This document shows, piece after piece, positions 25,655 through 33,337 of a stretch of 43,411 bases of DNA; position 1 is the first letter of the stretch; every line of letters starts with the position of its first letter. Source of the DNA: Nocardioides sp. (GTDB lineage Bacteria; Actinomycetota; Actinomycetes; Propionibacteriales; Nocardioidaceae). A program made the position numbers and the translations under genes. Below the pieces are notes generated by a model. It had not been told where the DNA came from. It saw nothing but the letters and a program-made list of their open reading frames with translations, and made no database searches. Where the stretch lies: contig NZ_JAOPWY010000004.1 of assembly GCF_025965415.1 (NCBI RefSeq), forward strand, positions 1-43,411, read 5' to 3'.

Positions 25655-26377
25655 ATGACCGACCCGCTCGCCTGGCTCACCGACCTCGAAGGGGTCCGCT
25701 CGGCCTACGCCGGCACCCGGGACGGGATCGACGTGATGCTGCGCGACCGCGGCCTGCGTCGTACGTCGCCGGAGATGACCGCCGAGTCGTTGCTGCGCGG
25801 CGCCCACGCGAGCGCCGTCCTCGAGGGGTCGGTCTCCACGCTGGAGCACGTGCGGGCGGGGGAGACCGACGAGATCGCGACCGACGCGGTGCGGCTGTCC
25901 GCCTCGATGCTCGCGCTCGCGCCACTGCTCAAGACCGCGCCGCTCCAGGCGATCGCGCGGCTGCACGCCGTCGTCGGGTCGGCGGCGCTGGGACCGGACG
26001 AGCTGGGCCGCCCGCGCGACGCCGCCTCGGCCGACCGGCTGCGCGGGGTCGCCGAGCTCCTGCTCTCGAAGACCGAGGCGCCCGCCCTGCTGGTGGCCGC
26101 CATCGCCCACGCCGACGTCGCGACGGCCGCGCCCTTCGCCTCGCACAACGGGATCGTGGCCCGGGCCCTCGAGCGGCTGGTGCTGGTCTCGCGGGGCGTC
26201 GACGCCAAGTCGCTCGTCGTGCCGGAGGCCGGGCACCTGGCCCACCGGGCGGCGTACGAGTCGAACCTCCGCGCCTACCGCGACGGCGGGCCGAGCGGGG
26301 TGCACGCATGGGCGCTCTACGGCGCCGAGGCGTTCTCGGCGGGTGCCGAGGCGTCGCCACTCGTCCACGCTGGTTGA
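25655..26377 (+). CDS. conserved actinobacterial protein (Rv3662c-like), function unknown
   Basis: A 240-aa cytoplasmic, largely helical protein (LAWLTDLEGVRSAYAGTRDGID; LLRGAHASAVLEGS). Homologues are often labelled oxidoreductase, without clear basis; the LEGS patch faintly recalls Fic-related proteins. Orientation and order relative to the HAD, ssd and tadA genes match M. tuberculosis Rv3662c-Rv3659c. A TACCGT box ends 7 nt before ATG 25655, so it may be leaderless. The stop codon lies inside a degenerate interspersed repeat. Confidence 0.82.
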   Translation: MTDPLAWLTDLEGVRSAYAGTRDGIDVMLRDRGLRRTSPEMTAESLLRGAHASAVLEGSVSTLEHVRAGETDEIATDAVRLSASMLALAPLLKTAPLQAIARLHAVVGSAALGPDELGRPRDAASADRLRGVAELLLSKTEAPALLVAAIAHADVATAAPFASHNGIVARALERLVLVSRGVDAKSLVVPEAGHLAHRAAYESNLRAYRDGGPSGVHAWALYGAEAFSAGAEASPLVHAG

Positions 26378-26403
26378 GGTGGGAGCGCAGCGGGCCTCGA
26401 GAC
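26369..26403. repeat. diverged interspersed repeat supplying a stop codon
   Basis: GCTGGTTGAGGTGGGAGCGC... to CTCGAGACC is the inverted form of the family (CTGGTTGAG at one end, TCGARACC at the other). The TGA of the 25655 gene lies in GGTTGAGG. The rest of the 274-nt gap to the HAD gene contains a stem-loop and no gene I can support. Confidence 0.7.
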
Positions 26404-26417
26404 CCCCTCGCATGCGA

Positions 26418-26448
26418 GCGGCACCCGCTCACGAGGATCGGGTGCCGC
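26418..26448 (+). terminator. stem-loop downstream of the 25655 gene
   Basis: GCGGCACCCG (26418-26427) pairs perfectly with CGGGTGCCGC (26439-26448) around an 11-nt loop, 41 nt after the stop codon. There is no T-run; the terminator role is inferred. Confidence 0.45.
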
Positions 26449-26651
26449 CGCTGACACGTGCCTTGGGCTACCAAGTGCACTCGCAAGTCGCCGCCCTCGA
26501 GAAGATCTCGAATGGCTAGCACCCCATCGGATGGGTTGATCGCCGCGTGGGTACCCGCTGCACGTGTTGTCTGTGGAGTTCCTGCTTCAGTTCTAGTCCT
26601 GCCCGGCGGCGTCCACAAGGGTTGACTTTGGGGGTGGCCGGTGGGTGCCGC

Positions 26652-27449
26652 TCAGGCGCCGAGGTCCCGCTTGCGACGGTTGGCCCAGATGACGCCACCG
26701 GCGGCCACGGCGCCCCCGACGGCGAGCGCGGCGAGGGTCGGCCTGGCCGGCGGGACGGGGAAGCGCGGGCGGAGGGCGACCGGCCGGACGAAGGCCAGCA
26801 CCGGCCACTCCTCGGTCGTCGCGATGCGGCGCAGCTCCCGGTCGGGGTTGACCGCGAAGGGGTGCCCGACGACCTTCAGCATGTGCACGTCGGTGACGGA
26901 GTCGCTGTAGGCGTAGCACTCGGCGAGGTCGTAGCCGACGGTCTCCGCGAGGTGCTCGATCGCGCGGGCCTTCTCCTCGGCGTAGGCGTAGTAGTCGATG
27001 TTGCCGGTGTACTTCCCGTCCGTGATCTCCATCCGCGTCGCGATCACGCGGTCGGCGCCGAGCAGCTGGCCGATCGGCTCGACCACCTCGGCGCCGGAGG
27101 CGGAGACGATGACGATGTCGCGACCGGCCTGGCGGTGCTCCTCGATGAGGGTGACGGCCTCGTCGTAGACGAGCGGCTCGACGATGTTGTTGAGGGTGTC
27201 GTGGACGATCTCGCGCACCGTGGCGACGTCCCAGCCGGCGCACAGCTGCGACATGAACTCGCGCATCTTGTCCATCTGGTCGTGGTCGGCGCCGCCGGTG
27301 AAGAAGACGAACTGGGCGTACGCCGAGCGCAGCATCGCGCGCCTCGAGATGAGCCCGCCCGCCTGGAACTCGCGGCTGAAGGCCAACGTGCTCGACTTGG
27401 CGATGATCGTCTTGTCGAGGTCGAAGAAGGCCGCGGTGGGGCGGGTCAT
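26652..27449 (-). CDS. HAD-IB family phosphatase (Rv3661/SerB1-like)
   Basis: A 265-aa HAD hydrolase. Motif I is FFDLDKTII (DxDKT), motif II is the Ser in IVSASGAEV, and motif III is YAYSDSVTDVHML. A C-terminal hydrophobic helix (LAALAVGGAVAAGGVIWAN) followed by RRKR suggests a membrane anchor. It is related to phosphoserine-phosphatase-like proteins; the true substrate is unknown. The -10 TACGAT lies 6 nt before ATG 27449 (leaderless). It is divergent from the ssd-tad block, as in Mycobacterium. Confidence 0.9.
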   Translation of the reverse strand: MTRPTAAFFDLDKTIIAKSSTLAFSREFQAGGLISRRAMLRSAYAQFVFFTGGADHDQMDKMREFMSQLCAGWDVATVREIVHDTLNNIVEPLVYDEAVTLIEEHRQAGRDIVIVSASGAEVVEPIGQLLGADRVIATRMEITDGKYTGNIDYYAYAEEKARAIEHLAETVGYDLAECYAYSDSVTDVHMLKVVGHPFAVNPDRELRRIATTEEWPVLAFVRPVALRPRFPVPPARPTLAALAVGGAVAAGGVIWANRRKRDLGA

Positions 27450-27583
27450 GCGTTCATCGTAGGGGCCTGCGGGCCGTCTTCCGGGGCCAACTGGCGTCCA
27501 CAGGCGGGCTTCCGTGCTGGTTGTCCACACGCTGCGGGTCCTCGCCCTTCCTGCCGTCGGTGCGGACGTCGACGCTGGTCGGC

Positions 27584-28597
27584 ATGCCTGTCCTCCTCGT
27601 CACCTCGTCCTCCTCGCTCCACGACTCCGTCGTCCCCCTGTGCGCGGCGGCCGGCGTCGAGGCCCGGGTCTGCGCCGATCCGGCGCTCGCCCTGGCTTCC
27701 TGGCACGAGGCCGACCTCGTGCTGGTGGGCGCCGCCGCCGCCTCGGCGGTCGCCGCACTGGCCCCTGCGCGGCGACCGGGTGTGCACGTCGTCGGCATCG
27801 CACCGGGCGACGCCGTCTTCAAGTACGCCGTGGAGCTGGGCGCCGCGTCGGTGATCGACCTTCTCGAGGCCGCCGAGTGGCTCGTCGACGTGCTGGCCGA
27901 CGTGGGGGAGCGGGCCTCCCCGGGGCGGACGGTCGGGGTGGTGGGGGGTGTCGGTGGGGCGGGCGCCACGACGCTCGCCTGCGCGCTCGCCCAGTGGCAC
28001 GCGGCCCACGCACCCGCCCTCCTGGTGGACGCCGACCCGCTGGGCCCCGGGCTCGACCGGTTGCTGGGGATGGAGGACCGGCAGGGGGTGCGGTGGGAGG
28101 CGCTGGTGGAGACCGCCGGCCGGCTCGGGGCGCGCGCGCTGCGGGAGAGTGTGCCGCGCCGCGACCACCTCGGCGTCCTGACGTGGTCCGGACTCCGACG
28201 GCGGCTCGACGTGCCGACCGTGCGCCGGATCCTGCCGTCGGCCGTGCGCGGCCACGACCTCGTGGTCCTCGACCTGGCTCGTCAGGGTGGTCCGGCGCTG
28301 GCGGAGCTGGTCGACCGGTGCGACGACCTGCTCGTCGTCACCCCCGCCACGGTGCCGGGGCTCGCCGCGACCGCGCGCCTGGTCGCCGACCTCGGGCGCG
28401 ACGCCCGCGCTGGCCTGGTGGTGCGACCGGGCGGACTGAGCGATGCCGATGCCGCGCAGGTGACCGGGCTGCCCGTCGTGGCCGCGGTCGGCCACCAGCG
28501 CGGCCTGGCCGCCTCGGTCGATCGCGGGCTCGGCCCGCTGACGGGCCGAGGTCCGCTGGCCCGCGCCGCTCGCGACCTGCTCGCGGACGCGGCATGA
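27584..28597 (+). CDS. ssd: Ssd/CpaE-like MinD-superfamily ATPase of the Tad locus
   Basis: A 337-aa protein with an N-terminal receiver-like half without a clear phosphoacceptor pattern. The C-terminal ParA/MinD fold has a deviant P-loop GGVGGAGATTLACALA, a DADPLGPGLDRLLG switch region and VVLDLARQGG. It matches the helicase/secretion-neighbourhood CpaE-like family (Rv3660c, septum-site determining). CpaE-type proteins help place or assemble Tad pili. ATG 27584 is chosen as the fold starts there. tadA follows after 67 nt containing an inverted repeat. Confidence 0.87.
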   Translation: MPVLLVTSSSSLHDSVVPLCAAAGVEARVCADPALALASWHEADLVLVGAAAASAVAALAPARRPGVHVVGIAPGDAVFKYAVELGAASVIDLLEAAEWLVDVLADVGERASPGRTVGVVGGVGGAGATTLACALAQWHAAHAPALLVDADPLGPGLDRLLGMEDRQGVRWEALVETAGRLGARALRESVPRRDHLGVLTWSGLRRRLDVPTVRRILPSAVRGHDLVVLDLARQGGPALAELVDRCDDLLVVTPATVPGLAATARLVADLGRDARAGLVVRPGGLSDADAAQVTGLPVVAAVGHQRGLAASVDRGLGPLTGRGPLARAARDLLADAA

Positions 28598-28605
28598 ACA
28601 CCCCA

Positions 28606-28652
28606 CGACGTTCTTCGCCTCCTCCGCTGCGCTCCTCCGCCGAACAACGTCG
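28606..28652. repeat. imperfect inverted repeat between ssd and tadA
   Basis: CGACGTTCTTCG (28606-28617) and CGAACAACGTCG (28641-28652) pair with one mismatch around a CCTCC/GCTGCGC-rich 23-nt centre. It looks like an interspersed palindromic element in the ssd-tadA gap and may stabilise or attenuate the mRNA between the two genes. Confidence 0.55.
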
Positions 28653-28664
28653 CGGGGACAGCGA

Positions 28665-29495
28665 ATGAGTGCGCCCGTGTCGACCGCGGTCCTCGACGAC
28701 GTACGCCGTCGGTTGGCCGGGTCAGCGGGCGAGCTGACGCCGCACCGGGTCGCGGAGGCGCTGCGCGCGTCGGGCTCGCCGGTGGGGGACGCCACCGTGC
28801 TGGCGGTGCACGACCTGCTCCGGCGCGACGTGCTCGGGGCGGGGCCGCTGGAGGAGCTGCTCCGGCTGGCGGACGTGACCGACGTGCTGGTCAACGGGCC
28901 CGAGGACGTCTGGATCGACCGTGGCGCGGGGCTGGAGCGGGTGGCGGTGGGCTTCCCGGACGAGGCCGCGGTGCGGCGGCTGGCCCAGCGGCTGGCGGCC
29001 TCGGCGGGGAGGCGGCTGGACGACGCGACCCCGCACGCCGACGTACGACTCCCCGACGGGACGCGGTTCCACGCCGTGCTGGCGCCCGTGGCCCGCTCGG
29101 GCACCGTGATCTCGCTGCGGGTGCCGCGCGGTCGGGTCTGGACGCTGCCCGAGCTGGTGACCGCCGGAGCGATCCCGCCCGACGGTGCCTTCCTGCTCGA
29201 GGAGGTGGTCGACGCGCGGTGCGCCTTCCTGGTCACCGGCGGCACCGGCACCGGCAAGACGTCGGTGCTCTCGGCGCTGCTGTCGCTGGTCGATCCCGGC
29301 GAGCGGATGGTGCTGGTCGAGGACGCCAGCGAGCTGCGCCCGGACCATCCGCACGTCGTCGCGCTGGAGGGGCGACCGGCCAACATCGAGGGAGCGGGGG
29401 AGATCTCGCTGCAGACCCTCGTCAGGCAGGCGCTGCGGATGCGGCCCGACCGGCTGGTGGTGGGCGAGGTGCGGGGGGCCGAGGATCCCCGCTAG
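28665..29495 (+). pseudogene. tadA: tadA (Tad pilus assembly ATPase), N-terminal part, interrupted by the element
   Basis: Residues 1-272 are normal TadA/CpaF: the N-terminal region, Walker A GGTGTGKTS, Asp box LVEDASELRP and Walker B LVVGEVRGAE. The frame then enters the inserted element and stops after DPR (TAG 29493-29495), giving a 276-aa product. The His box and C-terminus are in the other fragment (42877-43224). Joining the two at the shared GAGG gives 387 residues with no frame change. The truncated ATPase should be inactive because the His box is absent. It is not decayed otherwise, so the gene looks reversibly interrupted. Confidence 0.95.
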
Positions 29496-31092
29496 AAGGT
29501 CTACCGGGCTCCCCCTCGCCCGAGAGCGCCTCCAGGACGGCCGCGTGCGGGACGGACCCGCGCATCTCCAGGACTGGCACCCCGTCGCGGACGTCGACCA
29601 CCCTCGCCCTGAGGTCGAGGAGGTTGTAGAGGTCCCGCTGCTCCTCCAGGGTCAGGTTCTCCAGCCGTCGGCGGCCCTGCTCGGCGAGGGTGGCGAGCTG
29701 GTCGACGACGTGGCCCTCAGCCTCGGCCTCCGCCCGGGTGCGCCTCAGGGACGCCTGGTGCGCCCTCAGGGACTCGATCTCGCCCTGGATCTTGCCTGCC
29801 ACGCGCTCCAGTGTCTCGGCGCTCACGCCGGCCCTGAGGACCGCCTCGACCTGGCGCTCCAGCTCCGCCTCACGCCGCTTGATCTCCGTCTCCAGCGACT
29901 CGACGGTGACGCCCTCGACCGCGGCGCCGGGCGCCGCCTGCCGCAGGCGCTCCTCCGACAGCCGCAGCAGGGAGGAGGGGTCGGACAGCAGCTCTATGAC
30001 CGACTGGAGGACGACCCACTCCAGGTCGTCGCAGGGGATCCGCGGGCAGTCGCAGCGCTCGGTCTTGGCGGGGTTCTTTTTCCCGTTGGTGCACATGTAC
30101 GAGCGGGTGTCGCGGTCGACCCGCCACGTCCCGAAGTAGGTCGCCCCGCACGCGCTCGTCAGGTGCTTCGACAGCGGGTAGACCTTGTTCGCCCGCCGCG
30201 GGCCGAGACGCGTGGCCTCCAGCGCCGCGAGGACGGCGGTGCGCTGCTCCTCCGTCACGATGGGGTCGAGTTGGATCCGGATCTCGTCGCCGTACTTGCC
30301 GGTCGTCCGGTGCTGGCCGCGGTTGCCCTTCTGCTTGGCCCACCCGACGCGGCCCGCCAGGGCCTCGTTCTCCATCGTCTGGCGGACGCGGACGTGCGTC
30401 CACTCGGCCGCCAGCCGGGGCTTGAACCCGAGCGCGTTGAGGCGCTCGGCCACCCTCGCGGTGGAGAGGCCGTCGTCGACCAGCAGGCGCGCGGCGAGGC
30501 GGGCGACGTCGGCCTCGCCCGAGCCGTCGGGCCTCGTGTCGGGGACGGCGACGCGCCCCGCCCTCGGGTGGACTGGGTCGACCGGCTCGGTCCTGTAGCC
30601 GTAGGGCGGACGGCCGCCTCCCCACAGGCCCTGGTTGAAGCGCTCGCGCTGGCCGCGCGCCATCTTCCTGACGAGCTGGCGCTTGAACAGTTTCGCCATC
30701 GAGCCCTGGAGGTCGAGCATGAACTCGTCCTCGTCGGTCTCCGCGATCTTGCCGGTCGAGAGCGGGAAGAGCTTCACCCCGGCGGCCTCCAGGGCGTTGC
30801 GGATCAGCACGTTGGGCATGAGGTCGCGGGCGAGGCGGTCCATGTGGTCGACCACGACGACGTCGACGAGGCCCGCCTCGCAGTCGGCGAGGAGCCGGTC
30901 GAGCTCGGGCCGGTTGAACAGGTCCCCCGACACCGCGTCGTGGTAGACCCTCGCGACGGCCCAGCCCTTCTCGGAGGCCTTCTCCTCGCACGCCTTGCGC
31001 TGGTACTCGGGGGAGGTTCCCTCCTCCGACTGCCGCAGGGTGGACGTACGCGTGTAGATCGCGGCCCTCATCCGGGCGCTAGCGCTGTTCAT
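29422..31092 (-). CDS. int: large serine recombinase (integrase)
   Basis: A 556-aa serine integrase. The resolvase domain (about 8-155) has YTRTSTLRQ with catalytic Ser17, VVDHMDRLARD and RKMARGQRE. The recombinase domain (about 180-290) has GGRPPYGYR and LNALGFKPR. The zinc ribbon is SACGATYFG...YMCTNG...CDCPRIPC. A coiled-coil region follows (about 405-490). It should integrate and excise the 13.4-kb element. Start ATG 31092 has AAGGAG 11 nt upstream. Residues 1-537 are element-encoded; the last 19 (from Arg538) are read from tadA antisense. In the circular form the frame would instead run 22 codons to a stop at 42809-42811. Confidence 0.97.
   Translation of the reverse strand: MNSASARMRAAIYTRTSTLRQSEEGTSPEYQRKACEEKASEKGWAVARVYHDAVSGDLFNRPELDRLLADCEAGLVDVVVVDHMDRLARDLMPNVLIRNALEAAGVKLFPLSTGKIAETDEDEFMLDLQGSMAKLFKRQLVRKMARGQRERFNQGLWGGGRPPYGYRTEPVDPVHPRAGRVAVPDTRPDGSGEADVARLAARLLVDDGLSTARVAERLNALGFKPRLAAEWTHVRVRQTMENEALAGRVGWAKQKGNRGQHRTTGKYGDEIRIQLDPIVTEEQRTAVLAALEATRLGPRRANKVYPLSKHLTSACGATYFGTWRVDRDTRSYMCTNGKKNPAKTERCDCPRIPCDDLEWVVLQSVIELLSDPSSLLRLSEERLRQAAPGAAVEGVTVESLETEIKRREAELERQVEAVLRAGVSAETLERVAGKIQGEIESLRAHQASLRRTRAEAEAEGHVVDQLATLAEQGRRRLENLTLEEQRDLYNLLDLRARVVDVRDGVPVLEMRGSVPHAAVLEALSGEGEPGRPSSGDPRPPAPRPPPAGRAASAAPA
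29470..29507. other. attL: attL, left element-host junction in tadA
   Basis: Host tadA sequence ends ...GCC and meets element sequence at the shared GAGG (29481-29484); the arm AAGGTCTACCGG is at 29496-29507. The likely exchanged dinucleotide is GA (29481-29482), the centre of the reconstructed attP palindrome. Confidence 0.9.
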
Positions 31093-31181
31093 GGTGTCGT
31101 CGTCTCCTTCAGTCTCGACGGCACGAGGCGGTCTCCCTGGTCGGAGGCCGCCTCGCTTCTTCTTGGTCGAACGTGCCGCGC

Positions 31182-31225
31182 CGGTAGGCCCGGGGGGAAC
31201 CTGCGCCCGCCACCCGGGCCTACCG
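31182..31225 (-). terminator. 13-bp perfect stem-loop after the 31231 gene
   Basis: CGGTAGGCCCGGG (31182-31194) pairs with CCCGGGCCTACCG (31213-31225), 18-nt loop, 6 nt past the stop of the leftward 31231 gene. There is no U-tract. A second hairpin (CGAGGCGG 31124-31131 with CCGCCTCG 31148-31155) lies in the same 138-nt gap before int. The arm CCGGTAGGCC resembles the attP arm CCGGTAGACC, so a role in integrase binding is possible. Confidence 0.5.
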
Positions 31226-31230
31226 TCGGC

Positions 31231-31728
31231 TCACAGCACGGATGCGGCTATCGCGTACTCGGCGGGGAGAACCTCCGCCCGGTCTGCGTCGGTCAGGCCT
31301 TCGGCGACGAGGGCAGCTTCTAGCCGGTCGCAGATGCCTCGCGTTTCGGCGATCCAGTCCAGCGGCACGCACTTGGCCCCCCTGTAGCCGTGCTCCTCGA
31401 TCAGTCGGACTTGGGCCGTCAGCGCGTTGAGGGCGAGCGTCACGAGCCACTCTTCGCCCCACTCGTTGCGGACCTGCTCGACGACCTCCACGACGATGGC
31501 TGCCCGTACCAGCTCGTCAGTGAGCCTCTCGTCGTGCGCAGACGGATCGTCGTCGGGCGTCGGCCCGTGAACTGCGGTGAGTGCCTCTCGGAGCCGTCCG
31601 TCCAGGAACGTCCCGTAGCACGTCGGGAAGAACCCGACAGCGTCGTCGTAGGTGTCGATGACGATCCGCTCGCTTGTGCCCTGGTAGGCGGACCGCTCTT
31701 CTGGGTGGTGGGTGTGCTTCCGTGGCAT
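31231..31728 (-). CDS. hypothetical protein, element gene upstream of int
   Basis: A 165-aa soluble acidic protein of no family I know. It starts MPRKHTHHPEERSAYQGTSE and has a helical centre (RAAIVVEVVEQVRNEWGEEW; LALNALTAQVRLIEEHG). The start at 31728, rather than 31758, is fixed by AAGGAG 7 nt upstream. It has a well-formed promoter and lies 138 nt before int on the same strand, so an excision-control role (recombination directionality factor or repressor) is worth testing, but nothing in the sequence proves it. Confidence 0.7.
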   Translation of the reverse strand: MPRKHTHHPEERSAYQGTSERIVIDTYDDAVGFFPTCYGTFLDGRLREALTAVHGPTPDDDPSAHDERLTDELVRAAIVVEVVEQVRNEWGEEWLVTLALNALTAQVRLIEEHGYRGAKCVPLDWIAETRGICDRLEAALVAEGLTDADRAEVLPAEYAIAASVL

Positions 31729-31750
31729 GCCGTGCTCCTTCGCGATGGTA

Positions 31751-31772
31751 ACTCTCATGATGAGAGTCTCAT
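31751..31772. promoter_or_regulatory. overlapping palindromic operators (ATGAGA half-sites)
   Basis: ACTCTCAT-G-ATGAGAGT (31751-31767) is a perfect 8-bp inverted repeat; ATGAGA-G-TCTCAT (31760-31772) overlaps it. They lie just downstream of the leftward -10 box, so a bound protein would block transcription of the 31231 gene. The ATGAG half-site recurs in the operator at 32382-32406. Confidence 0.65.
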
Positions 31773-31783
31773 ATGACGCAAGG

Positions 31784-31812
31784 ATCAGACCACCACTTCA
31801 CAGTCCTGTCAA
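31784..31812 (-). promoter_or_regulatory. leftward promoter of the 31231-int unit
   Basis: On the minus strand, TTGACA (31812-31807), a 17-nt spacer and TCTGAT (31789-31784) make a near-consensus sigma-70 promoter. The operator palindromes start 12 nt downstream, over the expected transcription start. Start codon 31728 is about 55 nt downstream. Confidence 0.65.
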
Positions 31813-31832
31813 CTGCATGGTCTACTTCCGCC

Positions 31833-32213
31833 ATGACGACCGCAGCCGAGCAACAACTTGAGAGCCGCATCTCAGTGCTTCGGGACGAGATCGCGGAGCG
31901 GGAGGCGGAGATCGCCGAGCGGTTGGCCGAGCTCCGCCCCATGGAGCAGACGCTCGCGTTCCTTCGTGGCGAGAAGCCGACGCCTGCCAGATCGCCTGTT
32001 CCTGACCAGCGGGCACGACGCCGCCGCGGCGCCCGCACCACCTTGATCCTCGAGTTGCTGGCAGGCGCGCCCGACGGAATGACCCGGTCCGAGCTGGCCA
32101 AGGAGCTGGGCGAGGAGGGCGAGGAGGACCTGTTGAGTAACGGCCTGTCGTACCTCAAGCGCAACGGGAAGGTCCGCCGCTCGGCGGACGGCAGGTGGTC
32201 CCTGCCGCAGTAG
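31833..32213 (+). CDS. coiled-coil plus winged-helix DNA-binding protein
   Basis: A 126-aa protein. The N-terminal half is a long coiled coil (QQLESRISVLRDEIAEREAEIAERLAEL, read in pieces) and the C-terminal half a winged helix (LILELLAGAPDGMTRSELAKEL; LSYLKRNGKVRRSADGRWSL). Dimerising transcription regulators of this type are common in mobile elements. It is divergent from the 31231 gene with the operator between, and followed by a strong terminator, so it is likely a self-contained regulator acting on the int-side promoter. Confidence 0.75.
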   Translation: MTTAAEQQLESRISVLRDEIAEREAEIAERLAELRPMEQTLAFLRGEKPTPARSPVPDQRARRRRGARTTLILELLAGAPDGMTRSELAKELGEEGEEDLLSNGLSYLKRNGKVRRSADGRWSLPQ

Positions 32214-32248
32214 GTTCGGTACTGCTCCTTCCGAGCTGCAGTTGACCG

Positions 32249-32288
32249 AGAAGCCCCGCGACCCCCTCTCCAGGGTCGCGGGGCTTCT
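32249..32288 (+). terminator. strong rho-independent terminator
   Basis: AGAAGCCCCGCGACCC (32249-32264) pairs with GGGTCGCGGGGCTTCT (32273-32288) around an 8-nt loop, followed by TCGTTCC. It separates the wHTH gene from the rightward operon. Confidence 0.9.
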
Positions 32289-32381
32289 TCGTTCCCCGAC
32301 TCGGTCGCGGCGGCGGGCGGAGCTGAAAAGTGGGCGAAGTTGGGCCCGTGGTGTCGTACTCTTCGGGTTGTCATCTACACC

Positions 32382-32406
32382 TACCGGATGAGAGCCTCAT
32401 CCGGTA
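32382..32406. promoter_or_regulatory. 11-bp palindromic operator before the rightward operon
   Basis: TACCGGATGAG-AGC-CTCATCCGGTA is a perfect inverted repeat, 22 nt before the ATG of the double-HTH gene. It shares ATGAG...CTCAT with the palindromes at 31751-31772, so one element-encoded regulator could control both arms. Confidence 0.7.
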
Positions 32407-32427
32407 CCACTCGGAAGGCCGACCCGA

Positions 32428-32850
32428 ATGCCACGCCCCTACGTTCACCGCCCGCTGGCGCAGGCCGCGAGGCGCGCAGGACTCTCGCGCGCCGACCTCG
32501 CCAGCGAGCTCGGCGTCTCGCTGACGACGCTGTCCTACTGGTCGGCGCAGTACACGGCGATCCCGCGCAAGCACGTCGGCCGGCTGGCCGAGCTGCTGCG
32601 GCTCGGCCCCGCCGAGGTCGAGGAGATGAGCCGGCCGCGCGAGGGCGTGACCAACAACATTGCCGCGGTGATGGAGGAGCGCGGGCTCGGCCTCGCCGAG
32701 CTGGCCGCCCTGACCGGCTACACGCGCAAGAAGCTCCAGCCAATGGTCGCCGGGGTGACGTGGGTGCCGCCGCACGTGGCCCGAGCCCTGGAGGAGGCGC
32801 TCGGCATGCCCGCCGAGTACCTGACCGCGCCGAGCGGAGGCGACCGATGA
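32428..32850 (+). CDS. double helix-turn-helix protein (XRE-like)
   Basis: A 140-aa protein with two tandem HTH units: AARRAGLSRADLASELGVSLTTLSYW (about 13-38) and AAVMEERGLGLAELAALTGYTRKKLQPMVAG (about 75-105). Proteins like this act as element repressors or activators of replication genes. It is the first gene of the rightward operon, directly behind the palindromic operator, so autoregulation is likely. GGAAGG lies 10 nt before the ATG. The stop overlaps the next ATG. Confidence 0.85.
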   Translation: MPRPYVHRPLAQAARRAGLSRADLASELGVSLTTLSYWSAQYTAIPRKHVGRLAELLRLGPAEVEEMSRPREGVTNNIAAVMEERGLGLAELAALTGYTRKKLQPMVAGVTWVPPHVARALEEALGMPAEYLTAPSGGDR

Positions 32851-33113
32851 GCCGCCGCGTCCGGTTCACCGACTGGATGGCCGAGGCCGGGTTCGACGGC
32901 TTGCCCGGCGGTTCCACCGCCGCCGCGGCGAGGGCCGAGGTCGCCTCCGACCCCGACGCCTGGTGGCACCTGACGCCGGACGAGGTCGACGGCTGCCACG
33001 CGCTCTACTGCTGGGAGCTCGGCCTGCCCATGCTCGCGTCGGTGTCCGTGAGCCCGATGGACGAGGGCTCGACGCGCTCGCTGGCCGGCTTCGTGATCGG
33101 CGCCGCGTCGTGA
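32847..33113 (+). CDS. small hypothetical protein, element operon
   Basis: An 88-aa acidic protein with Trp residues (FTDWMAEAGF; DAWWHLTPDEVDGCHALYCWELG). The family is not recognised. It overlaps the HTH gene (ATGA) and the next gene (GTGA), so it is translated in the same chain as the replication genes. Confidence 0.7.
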   Translation: MSRRVRFTDWMAEAGFDGLPGGSTAAAARAEVASDPDAWWHLTPDEVDGCHALYCWELGLPMLASVSVSPMDEGSTRSLAGFVIGAAS

Positions 33114-33337
33114 GCGCCGCGGAGCCACACGGCTACTACGACCTGCCGCCCCGCGAGTTCGTCGAGCGCCCCACCTTCGCCGCGTGGCTCAGGCTCCAGG
33201 GCTTCGAGGACGTGCCCGAGTTCGGCGGCTACGACGCCGTGCTGGAGCACACGTCCGACGCCGGCCTGCTGGCCCGCTTCGACGACCTCCGGGCCGAGTA
33301 CCTCAGCTCGACCGGCCTCGGCGGGGTGGGCCTGTGA
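33110..33337 (+). CDS. small hypothetical protein, element operon
   Basis: A 75-aa protein from GTG 33110. It contains YYDLPPREFVERPTFAAWLRL and GFEDVPEFGGYDAVLEH; the FxxWLRLQGFEDVPEF part echoes FTDWMAEAGFDGLPGG of the preceding protein, which suggests the two are distantly related or were duplicated. It overlaps by 4 nt on both sides. Unknown function. Confidence 0.65.
   Translation: MSAAEPHGYYDLPPREFVERPTFAAWLRLQGFEDVPEFGGYDAVLEHTSDAGLLARFDDLRAEYLSSTGLGGVGL

Noticed and set aside
26451..26650. Lower-GC stretch between the 25655 gene and the HAD gene
   Set aside because: No ORF with a start, Shine-Dalgarno and family match; treated as intergenic DNA with only the repeat and stem-loop reported.
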